Assembly: GCF_018531495.1 (NCBI RefSeq)
Contig: NZ_JAHDTI010000004.1
Coordinates: forward strand, 62,001-126,000
Direction of reading: 5' to 3'
Length of the DNA: 64,000 nucleotides
DNA from: Nonomuraea sediminis
Lineage (GTDB): Bacteria > Actinomycetota > Actinomycetes > Streptosporangiales > Streptosporangiaceae
Below the pieces are notes generated by a model. That model did no database searches. It worked only from the letters and a program-made list of their open reading frames with translations, and had not been told where the DNA came from. Of the stretch, positions 50,089 through 58,580 are shown piece after piece. Both the position numbers and the translations under genes were made by a program. The first letter of the stretch is position 1. Each line of letters opens with the position of its first letter.

Positions 50089-50562
50089 CCCAGCCGGCCA
50101 AACCCGCGGACCCGCGCCCGGACCGCGCCCCCACACACCCGAGCGCCCCGCGGGCTCTCCCGCCCAAGGGCCCACCACGTCTGAGTGCCCCGCAGATCTT
50201 TCGCCTGTGGGTCCCGCGCATGACCGCGTTCCGGCGTCCCTGAGGGCACCCGGCGGCGGATCCCCCGACCGTGTCTGAGCGTCCCGCAGGCTCCCCTCCC
50301 GTGGGACCGTCCCGTGGCTCACGTCCTGCCCGTGTCCCCACGCATCCGAGCGCTCCCGGGCACCCGCCGGAGGGCCCCGCGCCCCCGTCCGGTGTTCCCT
50401 ACGTGTCCTGCGGTTGTGTCGGTTGTTCGCTCGCGTGTTCCGCACGGCGCAGTGGTCTGGGGCAGTGCTCTGGCGAGAGGTCGCATGCGACCTTGCTCCG
50501 AGCGCTTCGGGTCCGCCCTGCTTCAGCGGTTTCTGTACGGCTCTCGCCTTTGGCCGTGGGGG
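50089..50562. repeat. 474-bp gap with degenerate repeats, no gene seen
   Basis: Between the 48778 gene and the convergent EssC-like gene. Very GC-rich DNA in which GAG(C/T)G(C/T)(C/T)CCCGC recurs (near 50141, 50183, 50278), with related GAGCGCTCCCGGGCA near 50348, separated by diverged filler. Open frames across it encode Arg/Pro/Gly low-complexity strings on every strand. I see no terminator with a T-run and no supported gene. Confidence 0.5.
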
Positions 50563-53500
50563 TTAGGGGGTGGGGAGGGCGGTTTGGATGGGGGTGGTGG
50601 TGCCCATGGTGACGAGGAGGCCGCGGCCCGGGGGGCCGCCTACGGAGCCGCGGGGGAGGCGGATCGTGAAGAGGTCGCCGTCTGCGGGGCTCTGGACCGA
50701 CAGGAGGAGGCCTGTGCGCGACTTGCGGGTGTCGGCTACGAAGCCGCGGTAGGAGGTTGCCAGGTCGCCGGTGGCTCCGGCGATGATAAGGCCGTGTTCG
50801 CCGTCTCTGCCCGTGCGGAGGATCTCGTCCAGGGCCTGCCCGGCGGGCGCGTCGGGGTTGATGAGCTCGGCGTCGTCCACGAGGACCACATAGCGTTCGT
50901 GATCCGCCAGGAGCTCCTGGAGACCTGCGGCGTTGCCGTCCAGCACCGCGAGCGCCCCTTCCAGTTCGCGCAGTGGGCTGCGGCGGGGAACCACGGCGAC
51001 GATCGGCGTGCCGTACTCGACGAGTGACCTGGCCATCGTGAGCAGGACCGACGACCTGCCCGAGCGGGGCGGTCCGGCGACGACCGCGCCTGGGCCGTGG
51101 GCCAGTAGGTCGACGCCGAGCGGGGCCAGCGCGTCGCCGCCCGCGCCCGCCAGCGCCCACAGCGGCGAGGGTGGTACGAAGCCCGGGTCGAGGTCCATGA
51201 CCTGGCTCGCGGTGATGCGCATGGGCAGGGCGTCGACCCGCATCGGCGGCTCGCCCTCCCACCGCCACCTCCGCGAATTCCTGGACGCACCCTCCTCGGA
51301 GGCCACCGGGGCACCTCGCCTGTCCACGGCTCCGACCTGGGTGCTGTAGGAATCCGCAGCTCCGGCTTGGCTGCTGTGGGAGTCCACGGCTCCGGCTTGG
51401 GTGTGGGAGTTCGCAGCTCCGGCTCGGGTGCTGTGGGAGGACGACGGGATTCTGCCTCCGCGTGCGATACCGCTGGGCGTGCTGTCGGCGGCCACGTCAC
51501 CTGCCTCAGACGGGTCGCTGTCTGAAGGCGGGAGGCTGCCTGCGTTGCTCGCTGGTGCTTCGTCCCGGTTGGGGGACAGCGGGAGACTGCGCGGCTCAGC
51601 GTGGTCGCGGCGGGAAGGCGGCTCGGAAGCGGGGGGGTTGGCGGTGCCCACGTCGTCTGCGCGGGGGAGGGCTCCGTCGGGAGGAGGGCTTGTGCGGGAC
51701 GGGCCTTCAGGCGGGGAGGTGGTGGTCGATGACAGCGGCGGTTCGGGTACGGCGCGGGCCAGGTGTTGGAGGGTGGCTACCTGGGAGGGGCCCGAGGGGT
51801 CGTCGGTCAGGAGGGCGATCTGGCTGGAGACGATGCCATGCTCGCCCATCGCCAGGGCACGGCCCGGCGGGATTGAGGTGGGCAGGTCCTTGATCGGGAG
51901 ACCGGCGAGGCCGTAGTCGGCGAGGTCCGCCAGGCGCAGCAGCAGGCGGTCCTCGAAGAGCGTGGAGACCTGGCCGAGCAGGCACGAGCGGTCGCCGGTG
52001 ACGACGGCGCGCAATCCCACCGCGGGGCCCTCGCGGAGGATCTGCATGAGGGATTCCGTCAGGCGGCCGTAGTCGTAGCCCTCGAAGGCCGCCACGTAGC
52101 CCTCCCAGCGGTCGACCATGAGCACCAGCCAGGGCAGCCGGTTGCCTGCTTGGCGGTATTCGGCCAGCGAGGCGTGTCCGGCCTCGGCCAGGAGTTGCTG
52201 GCGGCGGCCGATCTCGGACCTGAGGCGGGTGAGGAGGCGTTCGACGCGGTCGAGCTGGTCCCGGGTGACGACGGCGCCGCAATGGGGGAGCGCCACCAGG
52301 GGGAGGAGGGCGCCGGAGCCGCAGTCGACGGCGTGCAGGTGTACGTCGGACGGTGAGGTCTGCGCGGCGATGGCGCCGGCGATGGTCCGCAGCGCGGTCG
52401 ACCGCCCGCTGCGGGCACCGCCCGCGACGAGCAGGTGTCCCCCGTGGACGAGATCCAGGGCGAGAGACCGCCGATCCTGCGCCCACGGCCGGTCGGTCAC
52501 CCCGAACACCAGCGGCTCCACCTCCTCCCACCCGGCGCGGCCCGCGGCACGATGCACCGGCCTGGCACCGGCGGTGGCCTCCCCGCGGTCGAAGGGGCCG
52601 GTGGATATCGCGTGGTCGTGAAGGCTGGCGGCGAGCTCCCCGTGAGGGAAGGCGGAGACGAGCTTGCCCTGGGCGCGGTCGGCGGCGGCCTGCGCCGGGG
52701 GCAGGTCGGGGGTGAGTCGGTGGGACAGGTCCAGGACCGTGTGGGTGGGGAGGGGGTCGAGCCAGGGGCTCGGCTGGTCGGGTACGCCCGCCAGGCGGGC
52801 CGCCTCGATGAGGGCGTCAACCAGGAGCGTGAGGTCCGTGGTTCCGGTGTCGTCGGGAGGCGTGGGTGGTGCAGGGAGGGGGCGGCCGAGGGTGCGCCAG
52901 TCGAGGTCCACGACGCGGACGAACGCGTCCCTGCTTCCCGAGCCGCGCCCGCCGACCCGGGCGGTCTGCACCGCCGCCGCGGCACCGACCCCCGACTTCA
53001 CGTAGCAGCGCCCGGGAGTCGACTTCGAGATGTGGGCCGCGTCAGGGAGGTCGATCACGTCGGTGGACTCGGCGGGTTCGGTGACCCGCAGCGCGATGCG
53101 GAGCGAGGTGTTGGCCTGGATGTCGGCTGTCACCACTCCGGCCGGCCGCTGGGTGGCCAGGATCAGGTGGATGCCGAGCGACCGCCCGCGCCGCGCGATG
53201 TCCACCAGCCCGCTCACGAAGTCCGGCAGTTCGGACACCAGCGCGGCGAACTCGTCGATGATCAGCACCAGCCGGGGCAGTGGTTCACGCCCGGCGGCGA
53301 GGTAGTCCTCGATGTCCTTCGCCCCCGCCGCCAGCAGGAGCCGCTCCCTGCGGCGGATCTCGGCCGCCAGCGATTCGAGCGCCCGCTGGGTCAGGTGGCC
53401 GTCGAGGTCGCTGACCATGCCGACCGTGTGCGGCAGCCGTACGCACTCCTTGAAGGCCGCCCCGCCCTTGTAGTCGATCAGCACGAACGTCAGCTGGTCG

Positions 53501-55971
53501 GGCCGGTTGGCCACGGCGAGCGCGGAGATCAGCGTCTGCAGCAGCTCCGACTTGCCCGCTCCCGTGGTGCCCGCGATGAGGCCGTGTGGGCCGTCCACGC
53601 TGAGATCCACGGCGAAGGGCCCGTCAGGACCCACGCCGATCACGGCCCGGGTCGTGCCACGCGCCCGCCAGCGGGCCGCCACGTCGCGCCCCGTCGGAGT
53701 GCGCAGGTTCAGCAGGTCGAGCAGCCGCGCCTCGCCCGGCAGGTTGCCCGCGGAGTCGTCCCTGCTCACGTCGCGGATCGGGGCGATGGCCCTGGCCACG
53801 CGGTCGCACCAGGAGGGCGAGACCAGGTCGCCCAGGATGTCGCCGATCGCCTCGAGCCCGCCGCCGCGCAGCCGTACCTGGCCGTCGGACGCGCAGTCGG
53901 CGACCGTCGCGCACTCCTCGGGCAGCAGCCGCTGATCCTCGTCGAGCGCCATCGTGTAGACGCCCGAGCGCGGGCCCTGGCGCAGCACCTGCGGCATGCC
54001 CGGCAGCCCGCGCAGCACCTGGGCGCCGTCGAGGACGATCAGCACGTCGTACGGCCGGACGTCATAGGAGGAGAAAGCGGGCGTCTCGGGCCCGCCGAGA
54101 TCGTCCCACCCGGTGGGGATCTTGCCGAGCTCGGGGATCGCGGTGTTCTGGCGCTCGTCGATGAGCGCGGCCAGTTCGGCGACCCGATGGGCCGCGGACT
54201 CAGGGTCGGTGCCGACCAGGGCCACGCAATCCTCGCCGCCGCGCGGCGCGCAGTGCGGCAGCCACCGGACCCAGCTCCAGCGCCGCTCGCCGTCCGAATG
54301 CGCCGACAGCACCACGATCGCCAGGTCACGCGGGCTGTGCAGGGTGGCGGCCTGGCCGATCAGCCAGCTCGCCAGCGCGGTCGCGGTCTCGCGCGGCCCC
54401 GTCACGCCGGCCACGCCCAGGCGGCGCATCGCCAGCGACACGGGTACGGCGCGGCAGATCGGTGGATCGAGCGCACCGCCCTGCTCCTCGGTGAGCTCCA
54501 GGTCGGCGGGCAGGTCAGCGAGACCCACGCGCAGTTTGAGCGCGTCGGCGTCGTGGATGCGCCGCTCCCACAGCCGTCTTCGCGGCCCCGTGGCGGTCAG
54601 CAGCACCTGTGCGGGGTCGGGCGCGTCGTGCCTGCGGAAGCGCTCGTCCTGCGCCCTGGCCCGCTCGACCGCCTCCTCGTAGGCCTCCAGCTCCTGCTTG
54701 AACTGCCTGCTCGCCTGGCGGTGCTGTTTACGGCCGTGCCGCCGGTCGCTCCACCACTGGCCGATCATGATCATCGGGGTCATCAGCGCGACCAGCAGGA
54801 AGTACCACTGATGCAGCACGAACGCCAGCGTCAACCCCAGCACCGCGGGCAGCATCGCCGCCAGCAACTGCAGCCGCATGCCCTCGGCCCTGTGCGGCTC
54901 CCGCGGCCGTTCGAAGCGCCGCTCGGGCTCCGGCCGTCGGAGCCTCGGCGGCCGGTTGTAGGCCACGCCGCCCTCGGGCCTGGGCGCGAGATGAGCGTCC
55001 CGCGGCTCGATCGCCGTGAGCGTGAACAGCGACGAGCCGCAGGTCAGCAGCGTGTCCTCGGGCCAGTCGCGCGCCTCGGTGAGCGTGGTCGCGGCCAGCT
55101 CGGGCTGCGGCCACGGCGAGCTCCAGCGCTCCTGCTTGGCGGCCTCGCGCGCCTCCACCCTGGCCGCCATCTCGGCGACCTCCTCGGCCCAGCGGCCCTT
55201 CAGCTTCAGCCGCTGTGCCTGCGCGGGCTCGTCGCGGCGCGCCGGCTCGACCGTGATCGCCCCGGGCGCCACGCGTACGGTCGCCGCCTCGGGAGCCAGG
55301 GTCGGATCAGGTACGGCTATCGCGCACATGGGATCGGAGCCGATCACGTGCACGCCCAGGCCCAGCCGATGCACCGCGCCCGCCGCCGGCCCGCCCACCA
55401 CGCGCACCTCGGCCACGCCGCCCGGCTCCTCGATCACCGTGGATCGTGCCAACCCCGGGTCGAGCGTCACCTTGTCACCGTCGCGCAGCACCGCCCGCGC
55501 CGGGGCCCGCGGATCGAGCGCCTTACCGTTCCGCCACAACACCGGGCCGTCATACGCCAATCCGTCCACCCCACTCCGGTACGGCAAGGCCTCCACGGAC
55601 GAGCCGGGCACGTCGGGCCCATGAGGGGAACGTCGGGGCGTGTCCGAACTCCGGTACGGCGGGCCTTCCGTGGGCGAGGCGGGACCGTGGCGGGACGCGT
55701 CGGACCCGTTGGAGGGCGTCTCGGAGGTGATCGCGACCGGGCGGGGGATTTCGCGAGCAGGCGTGTCCGGGATGAGGGGTGTCGGGCGGGGGTGAGGTTG
55801 GGGGTCGGAGAGGCCGTAGGGGGCGCGGGAGCGGGGGAGGCGGACGACCTTGGCCAGGGGCTCGGGGGAGTCGAGGGCCTCGGCCACGCGGGCCACGGTG
55901 ATGCCGTCGTCGCCATCGATGACCACGTCACGGTCGCCTTGCTCGCCGAGCACGGTGAGCATGATCCGCAT
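50563..55971 (-). CDS. EssC-like FtsK/SpoIIIE T7SS ATPase (second)
   Basis: 1802 aa. N-terminal ubiquitin/FHA-like region (MRIMLTVLGEQGDRDVVIDGDDGITV) with Pro-rich linker, membrane helix pair (about 367-408), then three ATPase domains: GTTGAGKS (about 800, intact), GGARSGRS (about 1183) and GPPRSGRS (about 1632), where the last two have Arg for the Walker A Lys. A low-complexity linker (about 1420-1600) joins domains 2 and 3. Layout like EssC/YukB of Firmicutes-type systems, which makes it a second motor beside EccC. The N-terminal FHA-like part may sense phosphorylation. Confidence 0.93.
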   Translation of the reverse strand: MRIMLTVLGEQGDRDVVIDGDDGITVARVAEALDSPEPLAKVVRLPRSRAPYGLSDPQPHPRPTPLIPDTPAREIPRPVAITSETPSNGSDASRHGPASPTEGPPYRSSDTPRRSPHGPDVPGSSVEALPYRSGVDGLAYDGPVLWRNGKALDPRAPARAVLRDGDKVTLDPGLARSTVIEEPGGVAEVRVVGGPAAGAVHRLGLGVHVIGSDPMCAIAVPDPTLAPEAATVRVAPGAITVEPARRDEPAQAQRLKLKGRWAEEVAEMAARVEAREAAKQERWSSPWPQPELAATTLTEARDWPEDTLLTCGSSLFTLTAIEPRDAHLAPRPEGGVAYNRPPRLRRPEPERRFERPREPHRAEGMRLQLLAAMLPAVLGLTLAFVLHQWYFLLVALMTPMIMIGQWWSDRRHGRKQHRQASRQFKQELEAYEEAVERARAQDERFRRHDAPDPAQVLLTATGPRRRLWERRIHDADALKLRVGLADLPADLELTEEQGGALDPPICRAVPVSLAMRRLGVAGVTGPRETATALASWLIGQAATLHSPRDLAIVVLSAHSDGERRWSWVRWLPHCAPRGGEDCVALVGTDPESAAHRVAELAALIDERQNTAIPELGKIPTGWDDLGGPETPAFSSYDVRPYDVLIVLDGAQVLRGLPGMPQVLRQGPRSGVYTMALDEDQRLLPEECATVADCASDGQVRLRGGGLEAIGDILGDLVSPSWCDRVARAIAPIRDVSRDDSAGNLPGEARLLDLLNLRTPTGRDVAARWRARGTTRAVIGVGPDGPFAVDLSVDGPHGLIAGTTGAGKSELLQTLISALAVANRPDQLTFVLIDYKGGAAFKECVRLPHTVGMVSDLDGHLTQRALESLAAEIRRRERLLLAAGAKDIEDYLAAGREPLPRLVLIIDEFAALVSELPDFVSGLVDIARRGRSLGIHLILATQRPAGVVTADIQANTSLRIALRVTEPAESTDVIDLPDAAHISKSTPGRCYVKSGVGAAAAVQTARVGGRGSGSRDAFVRVVDLDWRTLGRPLPAPPTPPDDTGTTDLTLLVDALIEAARLAGVPDQPSPWLDPLPTHTVLDLSHRLTPDLPPAQAAADRAQGKLVSAFPHGELAASLHDHAISTGPFDRGEATAGARPVHRAAGRAGWEEVEPLVFGVTDRPWAQDRRSLALDLVHGGHLLVAGGARSGRSTALRTIAGAIAAQTSPSDVHLHAVDCGSGALLPLVALPHCGAVVTRDQLDRVERLLTRLRSEIGRRQQLLAEAGHASLAEYRQAGNRLPWLVLMVDRWEGYVAAFEGYDYGRLTESLMQILREGPAVGLRAVVTGDRSCLLGQVSTLFEDRLLLRLADLADYGLAGLPIKDLPTSIPPGRALAMGEHGIVSSQIALLTDDPSGPSQVATLQHLARAVPEPPLSSTTTSPPEGPSRTSPPPDGALPRADDVGTANPPASEPPSRRDHAEPRSLPLSPNRDEAPASNAGSLPPSDSDPSEAGDVAADSTPSGIARGGRIPSSSHSTRAGAANSHTQAGAVDSHSSQAGAADSYSTQVGAVDRRGAPVASEEGASRNSRRWRWEGEPPMRVDALPMRITASQVMDLDPGFVPPSPLWALAGAGGDALAPLGVDLLAHGPGAVVAGPPRSGRSSVLLTMARSLVEYGTPIVAVVPRRSPLRELEGALAVLDGNAAGLQELLADHERYVVLVDDAELINPDAPAGQALDEILRTGRDGEHGLIIAGATGDLATSYRGFVADTRKSRTGLLLSVQSPADGDLFTIRLPRGSVGGPPGRGLLVTMGTTTPIQTALPTP
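51322..51438. repeat. 30-bp tandem repeats within the ATPase linker
   Basis: Four units of about 30 bp (one 27 bp) of the type TCCACGGCTCCGACCTGGGTG..., encoding repeats of AGA(A/V)DSHS(Q/T)Q on the minus strand. In frame, between ATPase domains 2 and 3. Likely a flexible hinge grown by slippage. Confidence 0.8.
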
Positions 55972-56189
55972 GTGCCGTCTCCTCGGATGGGTCCGGGCGG
56001 GGCGCAGCCCGCGGGCGCCAAGGTAGCGCCCGAAGGCACGTTAGGCGCGCCAGTTGACGTCAACGGCATGGACCATCTCGCCTGTGGATGACGGGCTCGC
56101 CTTCGCGACGGTTGTGGATGGCGAGCTGAGCCTTGCGCGGTGCCTGGATGGCGAGGTCAGTCCCGGACGGCCAGGTCCGTCTCGGGCGT

Positions 56190-56360
56190 GCGCGTGGATA
56201 GCCAGGTCAGCCTTGGGCGGGTGTGTGATTGACCAGGTCAGCCTTGGGCGGGTGCGTGATTGACCAGGTCAGCCCTAGGCGGGTGTGTGATTGACCGAGT
56301 CAGCCCTAGGCGGGTGCGTGGATGGCGGGCTCAGCCTCAGGCATGTGCGTGGATGACGCG
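56190..56360. repeat. 31-bp tandem repeat upstream of the ATPase gene
   Basis: In the 495-bp gap 55972-56466. Units begin at 56190, 56221, 56252, 56283 and 56314, with a partial at 56345; consensus GTGCGTGATTGACCAGGTCAGCCTTGGGCGG. Around it TGTGGA(T/A) words recur (near 56084, 56114, 56383, 56399, 56443, 56456). No gene is supported here; the ATPase promoter must lie in or before it. Confidence 0.8.
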
Positions 56361-56466
56361 ACGACCTGGGCGAGGTGGGGTTGTGGATGACAAGCCGGGC
56401 TGTGGAAAAGTAGCGGGGATTTTGCCCGGGCGTGAGGGGTTGCCTGTGGATGAGGTTGTGGAAAAC

Positions 56467-56952
56467 CTAGGGGTCGCGGCGTGAGCGGGTGCGGTCGTGC
56501 AGTTCTCCTGCCTTCTCCTCCAGCAGGCCCGCGTAGGCGCTCACGTCGGAGGTGACCTCCGCGAGGCCGGTCGCGGCCCGGTGCAGTCGCTCCACGACCC
56601 GTTCCGTCGCGGGCGCTCCCACGATCCGCTCCACCCCGCGCCGCCGCAACTCTTCAACCCGTGACGCGCCGCCCTCCCGAAGGCGGGAAACGCGTGAGGC
56701 GCCGCCTCGACGGAGCCTTGCCACGAGACCGTCCTGCGCCGCGACGCCGTCCTCCACGACGCCGTCCTCCACGACGCCGTCCGGCGCGACGAGGCCGTCC
56801 TTCGTCGTGAGGCTGTCGTGTGCTGCGTGGCGGTCCTGGGTGTCGCGAGGGTCCTGGGTGTCGCGAGGGTTCTGGGCCTGACGGGCGGCGTCGCCTGGCC
56901 GTACGTGCTGCAGCGCTGAGCGCAGCCAGGCCGGGAGCTTCCTGCGAGCCAT
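56467..56952 (-). CDS. hypothetical repeat-bearing helical protein
   Basis: 161 aa from ATG 56952. Basic N-terminus (MARRKLPAWLRSAL), low-complexity repeats (QDPRDTQD; VAPDGVVEDGVVEDGV), an Arg/Glu-rich segment (SRVSRLREGGASRVEELRRRG), and an amphipathic C-terminal helix region (ERVVERLHRAATGLAEVTSDVSAYAGLLEEKAGEL). No membrane segment. Open frames overlap in other frames, so the call is moderate. Divergent from the Tad operon; a possible role with it is only positional. Confidence 0.55.
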   Translation of the reverse strand: MARRKLPAWLRSALQHVRPGDAARQAQNPRDTQDPRDTQDRHAAHDSLTTKDGLVAPDGVVEDGVVEDGVAAQDGLVARLRRGGASRVSRLREGGASRVEELRRRGVERIVGAPATERVVERLHRAATGLAEVTSDVSAYAGLLEEKAGELHDRTRSRRDP

Positions 56953-57238
56953 GGTGCCAATGGTCGCACAACTTGAACAGGTTCAGAAGGCGGCTAAAAG
57001 CACGAATCTCACGAAAAATCAGCGAATAGGGGGACGAGAGTTAATCCAGTGCCGCATAACCCAAAAAATCGAGAAACGTCAAGTCGACCAACCCAATAGG
57101 CATAACGTAATTCCAGTTGACAGTGTCCTACCTGCGAAACGAGCATGGTTCCCCGCATTCGAACCCCACCCCGTCACCCGGATGCACATAATGGCGTGAA
57201 TTACACAATTATCTCAGCCAATTGGGAGCCCCCCACCC
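56953..57238. promoter_or_regulatory. AT-rich gap upstream of the Tad operon
   Basis: 286 bp, distinctly AT-rich compared with the window (AAAAATCAGCGAATAGG, ATAACGTAATTCC). TTGACA at 57117 and CATAAT at 57188 look like promoter elements but do not form one correctly spaced pair. Most likely holds the Tad operon promoter. Confidence 0.4.
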
Positions 57239-57871
57239 ATGAGGACCGCAGAAAAGCCTGGGCTGTCCGCCCCTGCCTCGCGCAAGCTTCCCGTTCCTCC
57301 CCGTGAGCGGAAGCCCGCGCTGGCAGCGCTCGCCGTGCTCCTCATCCTGGGCGGGGCGCTGGCCACCACGCTGCTCGTGCTGCGCAGCGGCGACCGGGTC
57401 TCCGCGATCAGGATCACCCAGCAGGTCGGCGCGGGCCAGCCGTTCACCGACCGGGTGATCGAGGAGGTCCAGATAGCCGACACGGGCGTCGACTACGTGG
57501 CGTGGTCGCAGAGACAGCGCGTCCTGCAGACCTTCGCCGCGGTGACGATCCTGCCTGGCACGCTGCTGACCAGCGACATGGGCGTGACCGCCAGCCGGGA
57601 GCTCGGCCCCGGCAAGGCCAAGGTGGGCCTCGCGCTGAAACCCGGCCAGTACCCGGCGGGTCTGGAGCCGGGTGACCGGGTGCAGGTCATCCACGCGGCC
57701 GGCCGTACCACACAGCAGGAGAGTCAGGTGCTCGCGCAGAGCGCGCTCGTCAACAGCGTGGGGGACAAGGGCCTGATCACGGTGATCGTCGACGCGTCGA
57801 CGTCTCCGGAGATCGTCGGATACGCCTCCGCCGGCGAGATCGCGGTGGCCGAGCTGCCCGGAGCGCGCTGA
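57239..57871 (+). CDS. cpaB: CpaB/RcpC-like SAF-domain pilus assembly protein
   Basis: 210 aa. Short cytoplasmic N-terminus, one membrane helix (about 27-48, PALAALAVLLILGGALATTLLV), then a SAF domain (about 55-130; QVGAGQPFTDRVIEEVQI, TILPGTLLTSDMGV) and a C-terminal domain with LKPGQYPAGLEPGDRVQVI. CpaB proteins sit outside the membrane in Tad pilus machines. First gene of the Tad operon; GGGAG nine nt upstream of ATG. Confidence 0.8.
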   Translation: MRTAEKPGLSAPASRKLPVPPRERKPALAALAVLLILGGALATTLLVLRSGDRVSAIRITQQVGAGQPFTDRVIEEVQIADTGVDYVAWSQRQRVLQTFAAVTILPGTLLTSDMGVTASRELGPGKAKVGLALKPGQYPAGLEPGDRVQVIHAAGRTTQQESQVLAQSALVNSVGDKGLITVIVDASTSPEIVGYASAGEIAVAELPGAR

Positions 57872-57872
57872 G

Positions 57873-58580
57873 GTGGCACTGATCGTGCTGGCCGCCGACA
57901 AGGGTGCGCCGGGCGTCACGACCACGGCGACGGCCCTGGCGGCGGTGTGGCCGCGTCCCGTGCTGCTGGCCGAGTGCGACCCGGCAGGGGGAGACCTCGC
58001 CTACCGGCTGCCCGCGGCCGACGGCGGCGTGCTCAACCCGGCCAAGGGCCTGCTGTCGCTGGGCGCCACCGCGCGCAGGGGGCTCGAGCCGGCGCAGATC
58101 CACGAGCACACGCAGCGGATCGTCGGCGGCCTCGACGTGCTGGCCGGGCTCACCCACGGCGAGCAGGCCGCGGGCCTGACCTGGCTGTGGGGGCCGCTGG
58201 GGCGCACGCTGGCCGGCATCCCCGGCGCGGACGTGATCGCCGACTGCGGCCGCATGGGCTCCTACCCCCAGATCGCCGACCTGACGGCGGAGGCCGACCA
58301 GATCGTGATGCTCACGCGAGCCACCCTCGACCACGTCGCCCACCTGCGCGAGCGGCTGTCGATCAGCAAGGCGCACGCCGTCGTGGTGATCGCCGACCCG
58401 CGCAACTACCGCGCCTCGATCGACGACGTGCGCCGCGTCGTCGGCCAGAACGTCGAGCACGTGTACGGCCTGGCCCACGACCCCAAGGGCGCCGAACTGC
58501 TGCGCGGGAGGTGGGGCGGCCGCCTGGACCGCACCCTGCTCATCCGCACCGCCCGAGACCTGGCCAGGAGACTCGCATGA
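57873..58580 (+). CDS. tadZ: TadZ/CpaE-like ParA-type ATPase, Walker A degenerate
   Basis: 235 aa; GTG two nt after the cpaB stop. ParA/MinD fold: a start of LIVLAADKGAPGVTTTATALA, in which the deviant Walker A (KGGxGKT) reads KGAPGVTT and lacks the catalytic Lys, then DPAGGDLAYR and ADCGRMG at the Walker B/switch positions. TadZ places the Tad machine at the pole; loss of the Walker lysine suggests nucleotide-independent or bind-only function. Four-nt overlap (ATGA) with TadA. Confidence 0.8.
   Translation: MALIVLAADKGAPGVTTTATALAAVWPRPVLLAECDPAGGDLAYRLPAADGGVLNPAKGLLSLGATARRGLEPAQIHEHTQRIVGGLDVLAGLTHGEQAAGLTWLWGPLGRTLAGIPGADVIADCGRMGSYPQIADLTAEADQIVMLTRATLDHVAHLRERLSISKAHAVVVIADPRNYRASIDDVRRVVGQNVEHVYGLAHDPKGAELLRGRWGGRLDRTLLIRTARDLARRLA

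Noticed and set aside
52435..56091. 1218-residue open frame opposite the EssC-like gene
   Set aside because: Same reason: the ATPase frame has clear motifs, this one has none and runs over the ATPase start.
56084..56465. Cluster of TGTGGAT words as a replication origin
   Set aside because: No exact DnaA box, no dnaA or dnaN, no AT-rich unwinding element; the words sit within and around a tandem repeat.
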